Positions 51,612 to 63,172 of a stretch of 64,000 bases of DNA are shown here, in pieces. The notes beneath the pieces are model-generated. The model worked only from the letters and a program-made list of their open reading frames with translations. It did not search any database and was not told the origin of the DNA. The stretch spans positions 9,364,134-9,428,133 of the forward strand of contig NC_135562.1 of the NCBI RefSeq assembly GCF_964340395.1, in the 5' to 3' direction. The position numbers and the translations under genes are program-made. This stretch comes from Glandiceps talaboti. Taxonomy: Eukaryota > Hemichordata > Enteropneusta > Spengelidae. Position 1 is the stretch's first letter, and every line of letters starts with the position of its first letter.

Positions 51612-52112
51612 CAGACAGACAGATAGATAGATAGACAGATAGACAGACAGACAGACAGACAGTATTCTAACAGAATCTAAAGTTAGCGATAACATGTAAT
51701 AATAAGTAAATGCTTTGCTATTTAAAGCCTCAGTTGCTATAAATGGTTTGTTTGAGGAGTTAAAAAATCTACAAGTTTTAAAACACTATCATCGCCCTAA
51801 ATGTTCTCGTAACTAGGCAACTAGTAATACTATGGTAACCTTACAGGGAGAAAGATATGATATCAATAATTCAAACACTTCAATTTCAATTTTAATTTTT
51901 ACATCCCATCACACCACATCACATCTTATCACATCACATCACATCGCATTGCATCAAATCTCATCGCATCACATCACATCACATAATATCATATCACATC
52001 AGAAAGATGTGTTTAACAATTTTCATTAAATAGAATCCATTCAGATTCTGTACGAACACACAGACGAAGACTAGACAGAGAGACAGACAGACAGAGAGAC
52101 AGACAGTCAGCC

Positions 52113-52145
<33 letters not shown>

Positions 52146-52360
52146 TACAGGGCTCGATTCTTTTTTGCTATATAGAAAATTTGAAGAAAAAAAATACATG
52201 GATAAGGCATTTTGAAAACCGACTGAAAAAGCTATAAAATGAAAATATTGTATCCTCACGAAAATATCACTAAACTATTTTAGTGACACTTAGATATATA
52301 TTGATAATTAATTTCTGGGACAATATTGATATACGTACTGACAAAATGTGGGTTTAAAAA
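51333..52360. other. Spacer between the inverted copies 1 and 2, repeats only
   Basis: No gene seen. It contains an (ACAG)n microsatellite at 51548-51662, an ATCAC/ATCGC repeat at 51897-52003 and a second GACA run at 52075-52147. Confidence 0.7.
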
Positions 52361-52379
52361 AATACAGGTAGTTTACCTT

Positions 52380-53250
52380 ACAAAGAATATTTTAAACTTT
52401 TTGACTCTTGCCAGTTTTGACATACGGGGCAGACATTTGGGGTTATTCCAAGTTCTAGGTTGCAGAAAGAGTACAGCTAAAGTATTGTAAAATGTTTTTA
52501 GGTGTAAAGTCGTCAACACCTGACGTCTGTGTACTGGGGGACTGTGGCAGATTTCCAATTGCTATTCATACAATCAAAAAAGTTTTGTCATATTGGTATA
52601 AACTCTTACAAATGCCCCCAAATAGAGTAGCAAAGCAGTGTTGCTATTGAACTCGATAGAAATAACAAGGTATCGTGGGCAACACAGGTCAGATGTCTTT
52701 TATTTGAATATGGTTTTGGAGAGGTTTGGTATTGGCAAGGCCCTGGTGACTTTGATATCTTCCTATGCCAATTCTTGACCAGAGCAGTGGATATTTTTAA
52801 GCAGGACTGGTGGGCAGAGGTGTGTTCTAAGGACAAACTGCGTTTATATAGAAATTTTAAATTTTTGTTCCAGTCAGGAGATTACATTATGTTAAAAATG
52901 GAAACTAAATTCAGGCGAGCATTGGCCTGCCTTAAAAGTTCTGGTCTCGAACTGGCTGTGGAAAAGGGTCATGCTTTGGGTATTGATCTCGAAGATCGCA
53001 CTTGTAAAATAGGTATGTCAACAAATATTGAAGATGAATACAATTTTACTCTAGTTTGTCCCCTGTGCCAAAATCTCAGACAAAAGTACTTACCAGAATG
53101 GTCATATGTAAATCCTACTATTGAAACGTTTTATTCACTCATGTCGTCAAACAAAGGTCCAGTAATACTAAACGCCAAACTACCTCTCTACATTGAGAGA
53201 CCTTCCTTGTCGGCTTTCCCAGTTATTTGTGTTGCCAGGCGTCTACCATA
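52380..53250 (+). mobile_element. 3' part of a LINE reverse-transcriptase ORF, decayed
   Basis: Translation gives pieces of the C-terminal region common to many invertebrate LINEs: PVLTYGADIWGYS near 52408, then FLGVKSSTPDVCVLGDCGRF near 52497, then SYWYKLLQMP. A 158-aa open frame at 52775-53251 follows, with DWWAEVCSKDKLRLYRNFK and the Cys-rich NFTLVCPLCQNLRQKYL. Stops and frame shifts in the upstream part show it is inactive. The reverse-transcriptase core is missing here. Confidence 0.8.
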
Positions 53251-53286
53251 AAGATATGTATCTCCCTTGTTTGTGATGGACACTTC

Positions 53287-53640
53287 TTAAATTGGCTTTT
53301 TAAATATTTTCTGTAAGCAATCTTTACATTCACTAAAAATCATACCGTTTTGTCCAGAAGTGTACTCATACACCACCGGCATATAAACAAAGTAGGGGAT
53401 GTACGAAAATTCGTTGAATGTTAATTCCGACGGCCTGTTATATGAATTTGTATAATATTTATCATTAACTGGCAGTTTGTGTTTCTTCCGATGGATACAT
53501 GCCATAAACGTACAGCTTCTCCTTTATCGGGAACTTTTCTTCTATAAAACACCATAAAAATTAACAGATTCATCTCAATTTGCCATACTGTGTTGAACTG
53601 TTGGGCAGATCAGACTGGGAAACGACCTCGATTTTTCACG
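53287..53640 (-). pseudogene. Decayed open frame upstream of peptide gene copy 2 (divergent)
   Basis: Inverted counterpart of 50952-51240. The minus-strand frame from 53505 reads MACIHRKKHKLPVNDKYYTN and continues through ELTFNEFSYIPYFVYMPVVY to SECKDCLQKIF. The first half (YRRKVPDKGEAV) is in another frame. Function unknown; it may belong to a mobile element. Confidence 0.4.
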
Positions 53641-53854
53641 TGGTAGGTGCTTGTACCATTGGTGAAGTTATAACATATGGTATTGAAATAGCTTGTATGT
53701 GAGAGTATGCCAGTTATCTGTGAATGCAATCATTATATTAGGATGTCACTTTCCTTAGGCTTCAATCATTGAGTCTTAAGGTATCTGCTGGTAACCCAAA
53801 TTTTCGGTTATGTACATGTTGCTGCACTCTCGGCATCAATTTCTGTTTCAGATA

Positions 53855-54018
53855 ATGTTGTACCAGAAACTGTTCGTGGCATGCGTGGCCGTGTGCTTAA
53901 TAACTTTGGATTGGTCCATATTAGCTCGGTCTGAAGAATTCAATGAGGGTGATGACGAAGACTATGGTAAGTATGATGAACAACCTATACGTGTGTATAC
54001 ATGTATGTGAGTAATGTC

Positions 54019-54055
<37 letters not shown>

Positions 54056-54720
54056 ATGTATGTATGTATGTATGTATGTATGTATGTATGTATGTATGTG
54101 TGTGTGTGTATGTAAGTTTACTACTGTCTGTCTGTATTTGAAAAGATCTGCTTGTCTGTCTGAAAGGTCTATGCAATTATCAGTTTATAAATATTTACAT
54201 TCAAAAAAGCTGCATTAATATCTCTCCTAATAGGTTCTGATATTTGATCTCCACTAAAATCTAAACGAATACTAGTACTTTACAAAACAATTTTATCACG
54301 ATGAAAGAAGCTTGTAATCAAATGAAAATTTTCGTCACGTGGTAGGCCATGTCTAGTAACTTCGATTTTGATTCTTACATTTTAAAGTTTATACCATGCT
54401 AACGAAACACAACTAATAATAATTTTATGTTACTTGTAGGATATGAAGACGACGAGTTGGGGGAATACAGTAAGAGGGATGCTGAAGAAACTGGACTAAA
54501 TGACATAGATACGGCTTACTATGCACACGACGTAGCCCCTCGCGAACTGATGTTAGGATCTTTGGACGGAAAAGCGGCTGCTTCAAGCGGTAAAAAGGTC
54601 ATTAGAGAGGTGGGGAAGAAGGTAGTCCGCATGCTCGGCCGAAGACGGAAAAATCGTCGTAGGAAAGGTAGACGTCGGCATGGCAGACGAGGAAGAGACA
54701 TTGCTGGTGATCAATTCTAG
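53855..54720 (+). CDS. Secreted acidic/cationic peptide precursor, copy 2 (130 aa)
   Basis: Coding exons 53855-53966 and 54440-54720, with the same phase and lengths as copy 1. The signal peptide (MLYQKLFVACVAVC...) and the acidic segment up to DEDYG are unchanged. Differences from copy 1 include ELGEYSKRD for QLGEYIKRD, LMLGSLDGKAAASS for LILGSLVGKAAAGS, and REVGKK for REAGKK. The Arg-rich end (RRRKNRRRKGRRRHGRRGR) and DIAGDQF are identical. A donor 28 bases after the stop (CAAGT|GTAAGT, exon end 54748) and a strong acceptor at 55078 (pyrimidine tract then CATAG) imply a 3'-UTR intron. Intron 1 is only 473 bases because the TIR element and long microsatellite of copy 1 are absent. An in-frame ATG at 53810 is an alternative start. 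Confidence 0.78.
54018..54112. repeat. (TG)n/(TATG)n microsatellite in intron 1 of copy 2
   Basis: Short counterpart of the 50010-50540 array; TATG on this strand equals ACAT on the other. Confidence 0.95.
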
Positions 54721-54863
54721 CTATATCACTCGACTTACTACAGCAAGTGTAAGTATACTTTCCACTACCACCACTTTCATTTTCTTACCTCCAACGCCCC
54801 CCCCCCCACTCTAGATAGCAATCCATTCCTCTCCCGCTTTCCTGTGATATGTACCTGCGTATA

Positions 54864-54922
54864 TGATGTATGGGTGGGTGGATGGATGGATGGATGGGTG
54901 GGTGGGTGGGTGTGTGGGAGGG
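54864..54922. repeat. (GGGT)n/(GGAT)n microsatellite in the 3'-UTR intron of copy 2
   Basis: Inverted counterpart of 48198-48253. Confidence 0.85.
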
Positions 54923-55238
54923 AGGTGAAACGTCTCCGCATGTTAAAGCAAAGTAAGAAGTGATATTCTAAGGGAATAATGATATTTATTTAACAAGTGT
55001 TATATTTTACGTATTTTTGACGTCTATGAATCTATAGTGATGATATCGCAATATGTTTTTTTTTTCCTTTTTCATAGAAATATCAGATCTGAATGATCTT
55101 CTACGGCTTATTAAATCACTGATGTAGCCATATAAACTTTGGACTTGACCCACCACCAGTTCGTGACATTCAATCGTTCGTCAATTTTACATGATTATTT
55201 GTTTCTAATTATATATGTAAGTTTCGTGACGACAACTG

Positions 55239-55244
55239 AATAAA
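55239..55244 (+). terminator. Poly(A) signal AATAAA of peptide gene copy 2
   Basis: AATAAA in ACAACTGAATAAAACCAG, conserved in copies 1 and 3, about 160 bases after the proposed 3'-UTR acceptor. Confidence 0.5.
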
Positions 55245-55432
55245 ACCAGCACTGGTTACTAAAGCATATATGTGTACCAGGGTAATTTATCAACCAACAA
55301 AATAACTAGCATGGTGTTCATCTACGGTGAAACAGGTCACGTGCTTTAAAAAAAGCAAGGTAATGAACTAAAGACTGAATATGCTGAATATAGACTGTGT
55401 GATACATCGTGACGCTCCGTCCTCGCCAGCCT

Positions 55433-56206
55433 GTTTTGATAGGATTAATCATCAATTGATTGATAGGGGCATTCCACCATTTATAGTCCGCATTTTACAT
55501 TATTGGTATAGTAAACAATTATGTTTTGTACGTTGAGCTTCCGCAGTGTCAAACCCCTCCAATGATAGTAATGTTGTGCGACAAGGACAGGTAGCATTAT
55601 TTCTCCTAAGCTTTTTACTGTATATGTCGATGATCTTAGTACGAAGCTTCAGTCGGCCTGCGCTGGATGTTGCTTGGTAAACACTCTCAAAAACCACTTA
55701 TTCTATGCAGATGATCTAGTTTTGATTGTCCTTCAGCGAAAGCATTACTTAAATTAATAGGTATTTGTGAGCATTATTGAAATAACCACGATATTCTCTT
55801 CATACAACCAAAACATAATTTATGGCTATTTTCCCAAGGTCTTGAAAAACGGGTAGAATTCCCTGCTTATTGCTATATGGAAAACCCCTGCAGTTTGTGA
55901 ATATTAAAAATTACCTAGGTTATTGTGTCTTCGTCAATGCAGATATACAAAGGCAGCTTCGTTGTGTATATGCTCGAGCCAATTTGATCGTACGTAACTT
56001 CCGTTATTGCTCTCAAAATGTGAAATGTACCCATTTTAAAAGTTTCCTGTATAGTATGTATTGTATTAACGTGTGGTGTAATTATACCGCTAAACAGATA
56101 TCGACATTGAAAGTGGCCTATCATAATGCGCTGCGTTTGATTTTTGATCTTAAACGTGATGTTAGTATCAGTCATAATTTTGTAAATAATGTAAATTGCG
56201 GACTAT
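55433..56206 (+). mobile_element. LINE reverse-transcriptase fragment, second half
   Basis: The decayed plus-strand reading starts in RT motif A (CFDRINHQLIDRGIPPFIVR, then ILHYWYSKQ). It continues to the catalytic block FYADDLVLI at 55701-55727 and to the thumb-side region ending NNVNCGL at 56206 (NYLGYCVFVNADIQRQLRCV, KVAYHNALRLIF). Several stops and shifts show it is dead. The first half of an RT lies on the opposite strand at 56226-57300. Confidence 0.8.
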
Positions 56207-56225
56207 AAATGATGGAATGCCCCAA

Positions 56226-57300
56226 TAAATCAATTTTCTAAATAATGTCCAGTGAGTAATCTTATGAAAAGCCTCTGTAGCGTACATGAAACACAAATAT
56301 ACAAGTGTATTATGTCTCTTGCAAATTTAACGTCCACAATTTCTTTGAGTACAAAAATACACATATCTGTAGAGTGATTACTTTTAAATCCAAATTGTAG
56401 ATCACTAATTTCAATTATAGTTACAATACGTGATAAAATACACAATTCCAACAATTTGAAATGGCCATTACCAATGCGATAGGCCTATAACTACCCGCTG
56501 ATGTAAGGTCCCCAGACTTGTCATTGACATTGGGACAACTGCGTGCATAAACATGTCTGGTAAGAAACCGTGAATGAAAAAGTTAGTAAAACACAAGCTC
56601 AAAATAACTGTAAGAATAGGGTCAGCATAAATCAGGTGCTCCGAGGCGATGCCATCATTACCACATGCTTTTCCTTTTTCAAATTTATTTGCACACTCTT
56701 ATCTCTTTGGCAGTAACCACCATTGCATCATGAAAATCGACTCTGTCAAACGAGGACAAAACAAATGCTTTATCACAACTGTTTTTGACTGAATTAAGTA
56801 GACTCTCATAATGCTTTTTCTACATGTTTGCTATATTTCCATGACCACTACTACCACCCACACTGGTTGGAAGAGTGGAATGGCCACCCATCGTAATATG
56901 CACTGAATTCTAAAAACTTACTTGAACCCCCAAGTGTCAAATTATTGGCCTCGGCATCCGCCCTAGTTTTGCTCTCATCTCTTTTACATGATCTAAGGGC
57001 ATGTTTAAATTTAGCACGGGTTTTCCACATGCGACCAAACAATGTGACTGATTTGGGTCTACCACCCACATTTTGAAGGCATCCCGAGCAGCATTATGAA
57101 AGTTACGCACATGCCCATTCCGTCCGGCAACAACATTGAAACCAGATTCATTGAACGTTGAAGATGGAATAGAATTGTTGGCAGCTGATTTAAGATATGT
57201 AACGATATTCGTGTAAAACATCTGTAACCCACGCAGGTGGTTAACGTTCGTACAATTCGGATCACGACACGCACAAAAACTTCTCTGGACATTTCAAGAT
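56226..57300 (-). mobile_element. LINE reverse-transcriptase fragment, first half, inverted
   Basis: On the minus strand, frames read VAGRNGHVRNFHNAARDAFK near 57150, then RAKFKHALRSCKRDE, GKACGNDGIASEHLIYADPI, LQFGFKSNHSTDMCIFVLKE, and end in a shifted motif A (ATEAFHKITHW) near 56230. This is the linker and fingers region of a LINE ORF2. It stops at the same motif where the plus-strand half begins. Confidence 0.8.
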
Positions 57301-57689
57301 TGCGTAATAAATGGCCAGTAAGATTCTTATAGGCTACATGTTAATTGATGTGATCGACTGACATTAAGTCTCGAGAAAATTATGTTTCAGTAACATTTGA
57401 TTTGGTTGTCTTGTCTTATTGATTTGGCCTAACTTAAGGTAAGATTCTTACTTGATTTTGAAAGACAAATTGCTTGATTGAATTGTACTCCTGCCTGTAA
57501 ATAACCTAGGTTCAGTTTTTTCTCAGTTGTTTCCACTTAAACCTCAGCATTTGTCTAAGCTTAAACAACTGAGTGCATTGCCTGCGCTAGCTACAACAGG
57601 GGTATTTATTTTTTGAGCAGATAACCAACAATACTATAACTGAAAATTATTAAAATACCAATAATTAGACATTTTACCTGTCAATTAGA

Positions 57690-57905
57690 TGTCGATTTTA
57701 TCTATAAGTAATAATAATAATAATAATGCTGGGTTCTTATATAGCGAACAGCACAACGGCCCTTTAGTCTTCCTCAACTCCTCAAGCCATTGCAGCCATT
57801 TAAGCGCATATTCATTAAAGCCTTCACATTGCACCCTACAGCTAACGACTGAGGCACAGTCGTGGTTCAAATCTTGCCCAAGGGACTTTAGCCACTCAGA
57901 AACAT
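57690..57905. repeat. Interspersed repeat with (AAT)n end
   Basis: An (ATAATA)n run precedes GCTGGGTTCTTATATAGCGA and about 170 bases of unique-looking sequence ending CCACTCAGAAAC. In reverse orientation this would be an element ending in an (ATT)n tail, as in LINE or SINE 3' ends. The family is not identified. Confidence 0.5.
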
Positions 57906-58137
57906 AATAAATTTGATTGGATATATTTCACCAAACTATGTGAACTTATACATATAAATGTGTAATGTAATACTGTTCAGGATGTACAATATTACATGGG
58001 AGTAACTCATTATGCTCACCAAAACAGTTTCTAAAAAACTTTGCAGTTACAGGTAGTGTGGCTTTAAAGAAGGGTATTGCTAATTCATAAGGATTCTTAG
58101 CTTAGTCTAGTACGTCGCTGAATCTGTGACTTTGTGA

Positions 58138-58372
58138 TGTGATGTGATGTGATGTGATGTGATGTGATGTGATGTAATGTAATCTAAAACAACGTAAATT
58201 GTAATATAATGTGGTGTAGTGCAATGTAATGTACGATAATGCAACGCGTGACATCACATCGCATAGTTTCAAAATCTAGTATTAAGTAGTAAGTGTTGTG
58301 CTATTTTGTGTTGTGTTGTGTTGTGTTGTGTTGTGTTGTGTCGTGTCGTGTCGTGTCGTCTTGTCTTGTCTT
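58138..58372. repeat. (TGATG)n and (TGTGT)n satellites
   Basis: TGATG pentamers at 58138-58182 and GTGTT/GTGTC/TTGTC pentamers at 58305-58372. Confidence 0.9.
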
Positions 58373-58448
58373 TTTTCGAAGTGACAGTATAACACGATAG
58401 TGGGAATGTAGGAATTTCACAATGATAGCAGCCTGCTTACTGTGCTGT

Positions 58449-58507
58449 CGAGATACATCTTTAACTGGTCGTACCTACGAGGTACGACCAGCCAAAGATG
58501 TATCTCG
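58449..58507. repeat. Perfect-stem hairpin
   Basis: CGAGATACATCTTTAACTGG is followed by TCGTACCTACGAGGTACGA and then the reverse complement of the left arm, with one mismatch. It sits just left of the right copy of the dispersed duplication. Confidence 0.8.
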
Positions 58508-58527
58508 AAAACGCAGCAAATAGGCTA

Positions 58528-60282
58528 CGATAAGTAAGTTTGGTAAATGCAAATGGAGTCTTCACCTTGATCAGATTTTAATTAGCTTGATTTAGTAACT
58601 GGTAGAACTTAGGTATGGTATATAAACAGCATTCTGACATATTTTTGGGGGATACCTACAAATTCAAAAATCTCAGTCTATCTCTGCTGTGCCTGTGTTC
58701 AATCTCGAATGTTTGCCACACTGGAATATGCTGATATGCTCCAGAATATTAAAGTTTATTACTAATAATGTTTGTGTACTGTCTCCATAAAATGTGACCC
58801 TGGTCATTTACAGACTGTGTCATTATATTGCTGGGAAATTTCAAATTGAACCATAGACCCGTGTAGGATCTATGATTGAACAGATTGTTTTATATTTGTT
58901 GAAATATATACTTCCTTACTATGTGCTGCCAGTATGTGATGAAGTACAACTTAAAATGCATGTAAAAGAAAAGCATGAGTTTCTAAAAAAAATCATATTT
59001 GAAAAAAGCAGAACTCTTTCAATTAATACACAATGCCATCATCTATGGCGGCATTATCCTGTAAACATCAGGCAGGAGACTTTTAAATGTACACCAGTGG
59101 CCCTAACTTTTAAACCGCCCCCAGTGGCTAAACATTGTAATGTTTTGTCTTTCCACTACTTAGCATATGGCATGACTGCTTCCTAATTGAATGCTGATAA
59201 ATGCAACATAGTAAATAGTGCTGACTTCCGTATTATGCAAAGGTTAAGGTATCTGTTGTTATTTCAGTTTTACAAGGAAACTAAATATGTGTATAAATCG
59301 GTTACCGTGACTACTTCCTAATCAAATGTTGATGAATGCGACAGCGTAAAGTAGTGCTGCATATACCCACACAAGTACATTAAACGAAACTGTCGTTATT
59401 TCAGTTTACAAGTAAACACTTGAACATACTAAATGTGTGTATAAATCGGTTACCATGTTTGAATTCAGAAAGTACTTTGCTATTTGTTTTAAATGTAGTT
59501 CCAAATCTAATAATGGCTTCCAATAAGTGAGATGTGATAAATGGAGTAGATGAAGTACAATAACGTCTACTCAAAACGAAAATTGATTCAAACTCACCAG
59601 CAAAATTTCAAAACCATTTATCTGAATCTTGTCAATGTTGACATGGGTAAACAACAACAATACAATCTGCATTGCATTTTGATCAGTAGTTTTATAGAAG
59701 AGAAAGGGTAGTTTCTATCCTTCATTATCTTCAGGTAAATATACAGAATTGAAAAAAACAACTCTATGTAAACCAGAAAAAGAAAAAAAAAGTCTTGGAC
59801 TTATAAAAAAGCAACTACTGGTCTGTTTCTATAGATTGGTACTATTACAAAAATGAAATAGTTTCTTTATTTCTGAATGAAATAGTTTCATTATTTCTGT
59901 ATAAACCAGAAAAAAGAAAATAAGTCCGAGTGAACTTTTGGACTAACCAAAAAAAAACTACTAGTCTGTCTTTTCAGACTGGTACTATTACAAAATGAAA
60001 TCATTTCATTTCCTGCTCCAAGGTATTAGTATATATGATGTAAATGTGTTATGTAAATTCTTCCCCAATTATTGTATTTCATATCCAGTGAGTAATGTAA
60101 GCTCTTCTTATGTCCCTTATTGAATAGAGTACTCAGGGTATGATGATATATCCTTAGTTCTTGGAAAGACATACACAAGTCTTGGTGAGCAATTCATTTA
60201 GACAAGAAATTGACATAACGAGATATTTCACTATGCAATAAATATATTTGATCATAGAAAGAGTTTTCTCACTTTGTCTGAC

Positions 60283-60327
<45 letters not shown>

Positions 60328-60545
60328 GCCAGTCTGTCTGTCAGTCAGTCTGTCTGTCTGTCTGTCTGTGTGTCTGTCTATGTGTCTTGTCTGCCTCTGT
60401 GTCTGTGTGTGTGTGTGTGTGTGTGTGAGTTATAGGTTCACACAGTTGTATGTGCATACCATGACATACATACATAAGTACCAGAACCAAGATATATGGA
60501 TTACAGTGTGTATGTGTATGTGAGGGGCAAAACATCTAAATAAAA
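58528..60545. repeat. Right copy of the dispersed direct duplication (partner 43597-45170)
   Basis: Direct copy of 43597-45170, about 15 kb away, with small differences. It has an insertion at about 58873-59200 holding a 104-aa frame of unknown meaning (58872-59186), and a partial repeat of its own sequence (GTGTATAAATCGGTTACC occurs twice, near 59289 and 59438). TCTG and GT microsatellites lie at 60279-60430. Confidence 0.85.
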
Positions 60546-62034
60546 GTTTAAGTTATAATTTGATTTCAACTCCTTCAATTGGTAAATAAAGTAACGAACA
60601 GAATGGCATAATATAAATCAAAATACAGTTTGTGGAATCAACGTTGATGTAGATCAAGCATCACTGAATGACACCGCTTCTGGATTATCTGTCCTTACAT
60701 TGATGACCGAGGGTTCCATTGAGTCAGCAAACACTGACTCAATGGAATTGAAGTGCAAAGTAACACGTTTTCAACATGTTCCAATCCCTGGACTAAAGGA
60801 ATCTATCCACAGAATGCACGTGTGGTAAATGGCCATTGCCTGACATCAGCATGGTTGGTGTCCATAGTACACTATCATTTTGAGAAATGGAAAAATGTTC
60901 TTATAGTAAATAGGTGGCACTAATATAAAGTAAAGTGTCAACAAAAGAACTATTTTTTCCTCAATGCTGACTTTATATTCATAGCATTACATACTACTAC
61001 ATACTGATTTTAAAATTGATTGTATGGGCTGAAACGATTTTTACGATGTAATTTTAGCCAGTTTAGTTAGTGGGGGGAGCAGTCTGAGGCTTAACTGGAA
61101 GAATTTATTTTTCGTACATTGAACTGTTGATCTCGTCCCTAATGCTAGCTAAACGATTTTACCATTTTTTTTTAGATTTCGATATATAAATGGATAATGA
61201 TTCAGTTACAGTTTCATAATAACTGTTATACTGGTTCAAGTCATTAAGTGGTTAAATGTTTATTAGAGGATACTATTATACAGTGCTACAGATGCATAAT
61301 TATCTGAGCCTTTTCCTGGCTCTTTCCTATACATATGCTAATATATTAAATTCAAATTTCGTATCGGTTTGTCTAAATCTTCATTGAAATGAAAAACTGA
61401 ACTGCAGTCTTCGTTTCTCATCTCTAGTTAAACCATAGACCCTCCACTGGTGGAGGATCTATGGTTAAACATACATTTACCAAGTGTTATTTTACTCACT
61501 TAAGATTTTGATTTTGCCATTTCTATATAACATTCACGGATTATTCTAATCAATAGGGAAAGGATATTGTGATGGACAATGTAATTGGTACAATTACGAC
61601 TTCTATTGTAGCTGTCTTCATAGTTGCGTCTTTGTCGACAAATTAATTGTCACTCTTGAACAAAGAAGTCACAATACCCACAAGTGGCACAGATCGTGTG
61701 ATAATAACTGGTATAAGTGCAAGCACCATTTTCGCCCAGATCTGCTAAACAACGGCATAATTTTGCAAATAGAGAAGGCAGTGTATACATCCATTATTAA
61801 GACCATTGGTGTGGTCCTCTCGTTTATTCTTGAATACTTCCTGTTCAATAGGGTGCCAAATGTGGCCTGTGACAGTGTTGTTGGTGCAGGAAAGTTGAAC
61901 AACAAAAATGATGATATAAAGAAGATTTCCAAGGGATATAAACTAAAACACGATTATGAACACCCGTATACTACATTTTGCAGGGAACGAACGTAAGACT
62001 AGTAGTGTATATAAAAATGTGTGTGGGGGAATAT
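60546..62034. other. Sequence between duplicated blocks, no gene recognised
   Basis: Two palindromes are clear: 60714-60747 (TTCCATTGAGTCA with its inverse) and 61427-61470 (GTTAAACCATAGACCCTCCA with its near inverse). A 77-aa frame at 61763-61996 has no recognisable motif. Confidence 0.5.
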
Positions 62035-62478
62035 TTTTGTCTCACCAGACCATAAAATGTAGCAATATTGCTAGTAGTATGATTTTTGTCTCACCAGAGC
62101 ATTAAATGTAGCAATATTGCTAGTAGTAAAGATCTTTGTCTCACCAGACGATACAGTGTAGCAATATTGCTAGTAGTACGATTTTTGTCCAGCCATGCAA
62201 CGTTTAAGTGATTTGCATTGTATTAGTTTTGATGTAATAAGATGACTAATCTCCGAGATAGCATGAATGCGCGCGGGTCGACCTATTTTGACAGTTGTGT
62301 GAAATATTGCAACTAGTCTGTAAGTACGACGTGACGGGACGCCCTCCCCCATCGGTTAACCCCTCAGGGATAGAGTGATGGCGTAGCGACAGGATGTATC
62401 AAACAGTCTATATTCAGCACGATCTTTAGTTTATTATCTTGTATGTTTTTTTTTTTAAATCGCATGACCTGTTTCACC

Positions 62479-62603
62479 GTAGATGTCGCCGGCGATCACG
62501 TGGAACAATACAAACGACAAAATTGCAAAACGATGGCAATACAGATAAATAAAGCATCTCGCCGCTATCATCACATCAGATTATAATCAGATTGCGTAGA
62601 TGT
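62479..62603. mobile_element. 109-bp insertion flanked by an 8-bp duplication
   Basis: GTAGATGT occurs at 62479-62486 and 62596-62603, while copy 1 has a single GTAGATGT at the matching place. An 8-bp duplication is typical of hAT-type MITEs. I see no clear terminal inverted repeats. Confidence 0.55.
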
Positions 62604-62682
62604 TTAATAACACCATGCTAGTTATTTTGTTGGTTGATAAATTACCCTGGTACACATATATGCTTTAGTAACCAGTGCTGGT

Positions 62683-62688
62683 TTTATT
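62683..62688 (-). terminator. Poly(A) signal AATAAA of peptide gene copy 3
   Basis: TTTATT on the plus strand within the conserved block shared with 47874 and 55239. Confidence 0.5.
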
Positions 62689-63172
62689 CAGTTGTCGTCA
62701 CGAAATTTACATATATAATTAGAAACAAATAATCATGTAAAATTGACGAACGATTGAATGTCACGAACTGGTGGTGGGTCAAGTCCAAAGCTCAAATGGC
62801 TACATCAGTGATTTCTGAATTCGTAGAAGATGTAATATTCAGATCTGACATTTCTATGAAAAAGAAAAAAAAAGATAATCATATATGCGATATCATCACT
62901 ATAGATTCATAAGCGTCAAAAATACGCAAAATAGAACAATTGTTAAATAAATGTCATTATTCCCTTAGAATATCACTTCTTACTTTGCTTTATTAAAATG
63001 TGGAGACTTTTCACCCCCCCCCCCACCATCCATCCACCATACATCATATACGCAGGAACAGGAAAGGGAGAGGAATGGATTGCTATCTAGAGCGGGGGGG
63101 GGCGTTGGAGGTAAGAAAATGGCGATAGTGGAAAGTATACTTACACATGCTGTAGTAAGTCGAGTGATATAG

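Larger units (their letters stand above)
53190..55436. repeat. Peptide-gene duplication unit, copy 2 (plus orientation)
   Basis: Inverted relative to copies 1 and 3. It runs from the LINE 3' end through the peptide gene to CCAGCCTGTTTTGATAGG, where the homology with copy 1 (AACAGGCTGG at about 47270) stops at a LINE fragment. Confidence 0.85.

Noticed and set aside
55433-57300. Twin-priming structure of a LINE
   Set aside because: The order of the halves is opposite to the twin-priming product, so it is reported as an inversion or double insertion instead.
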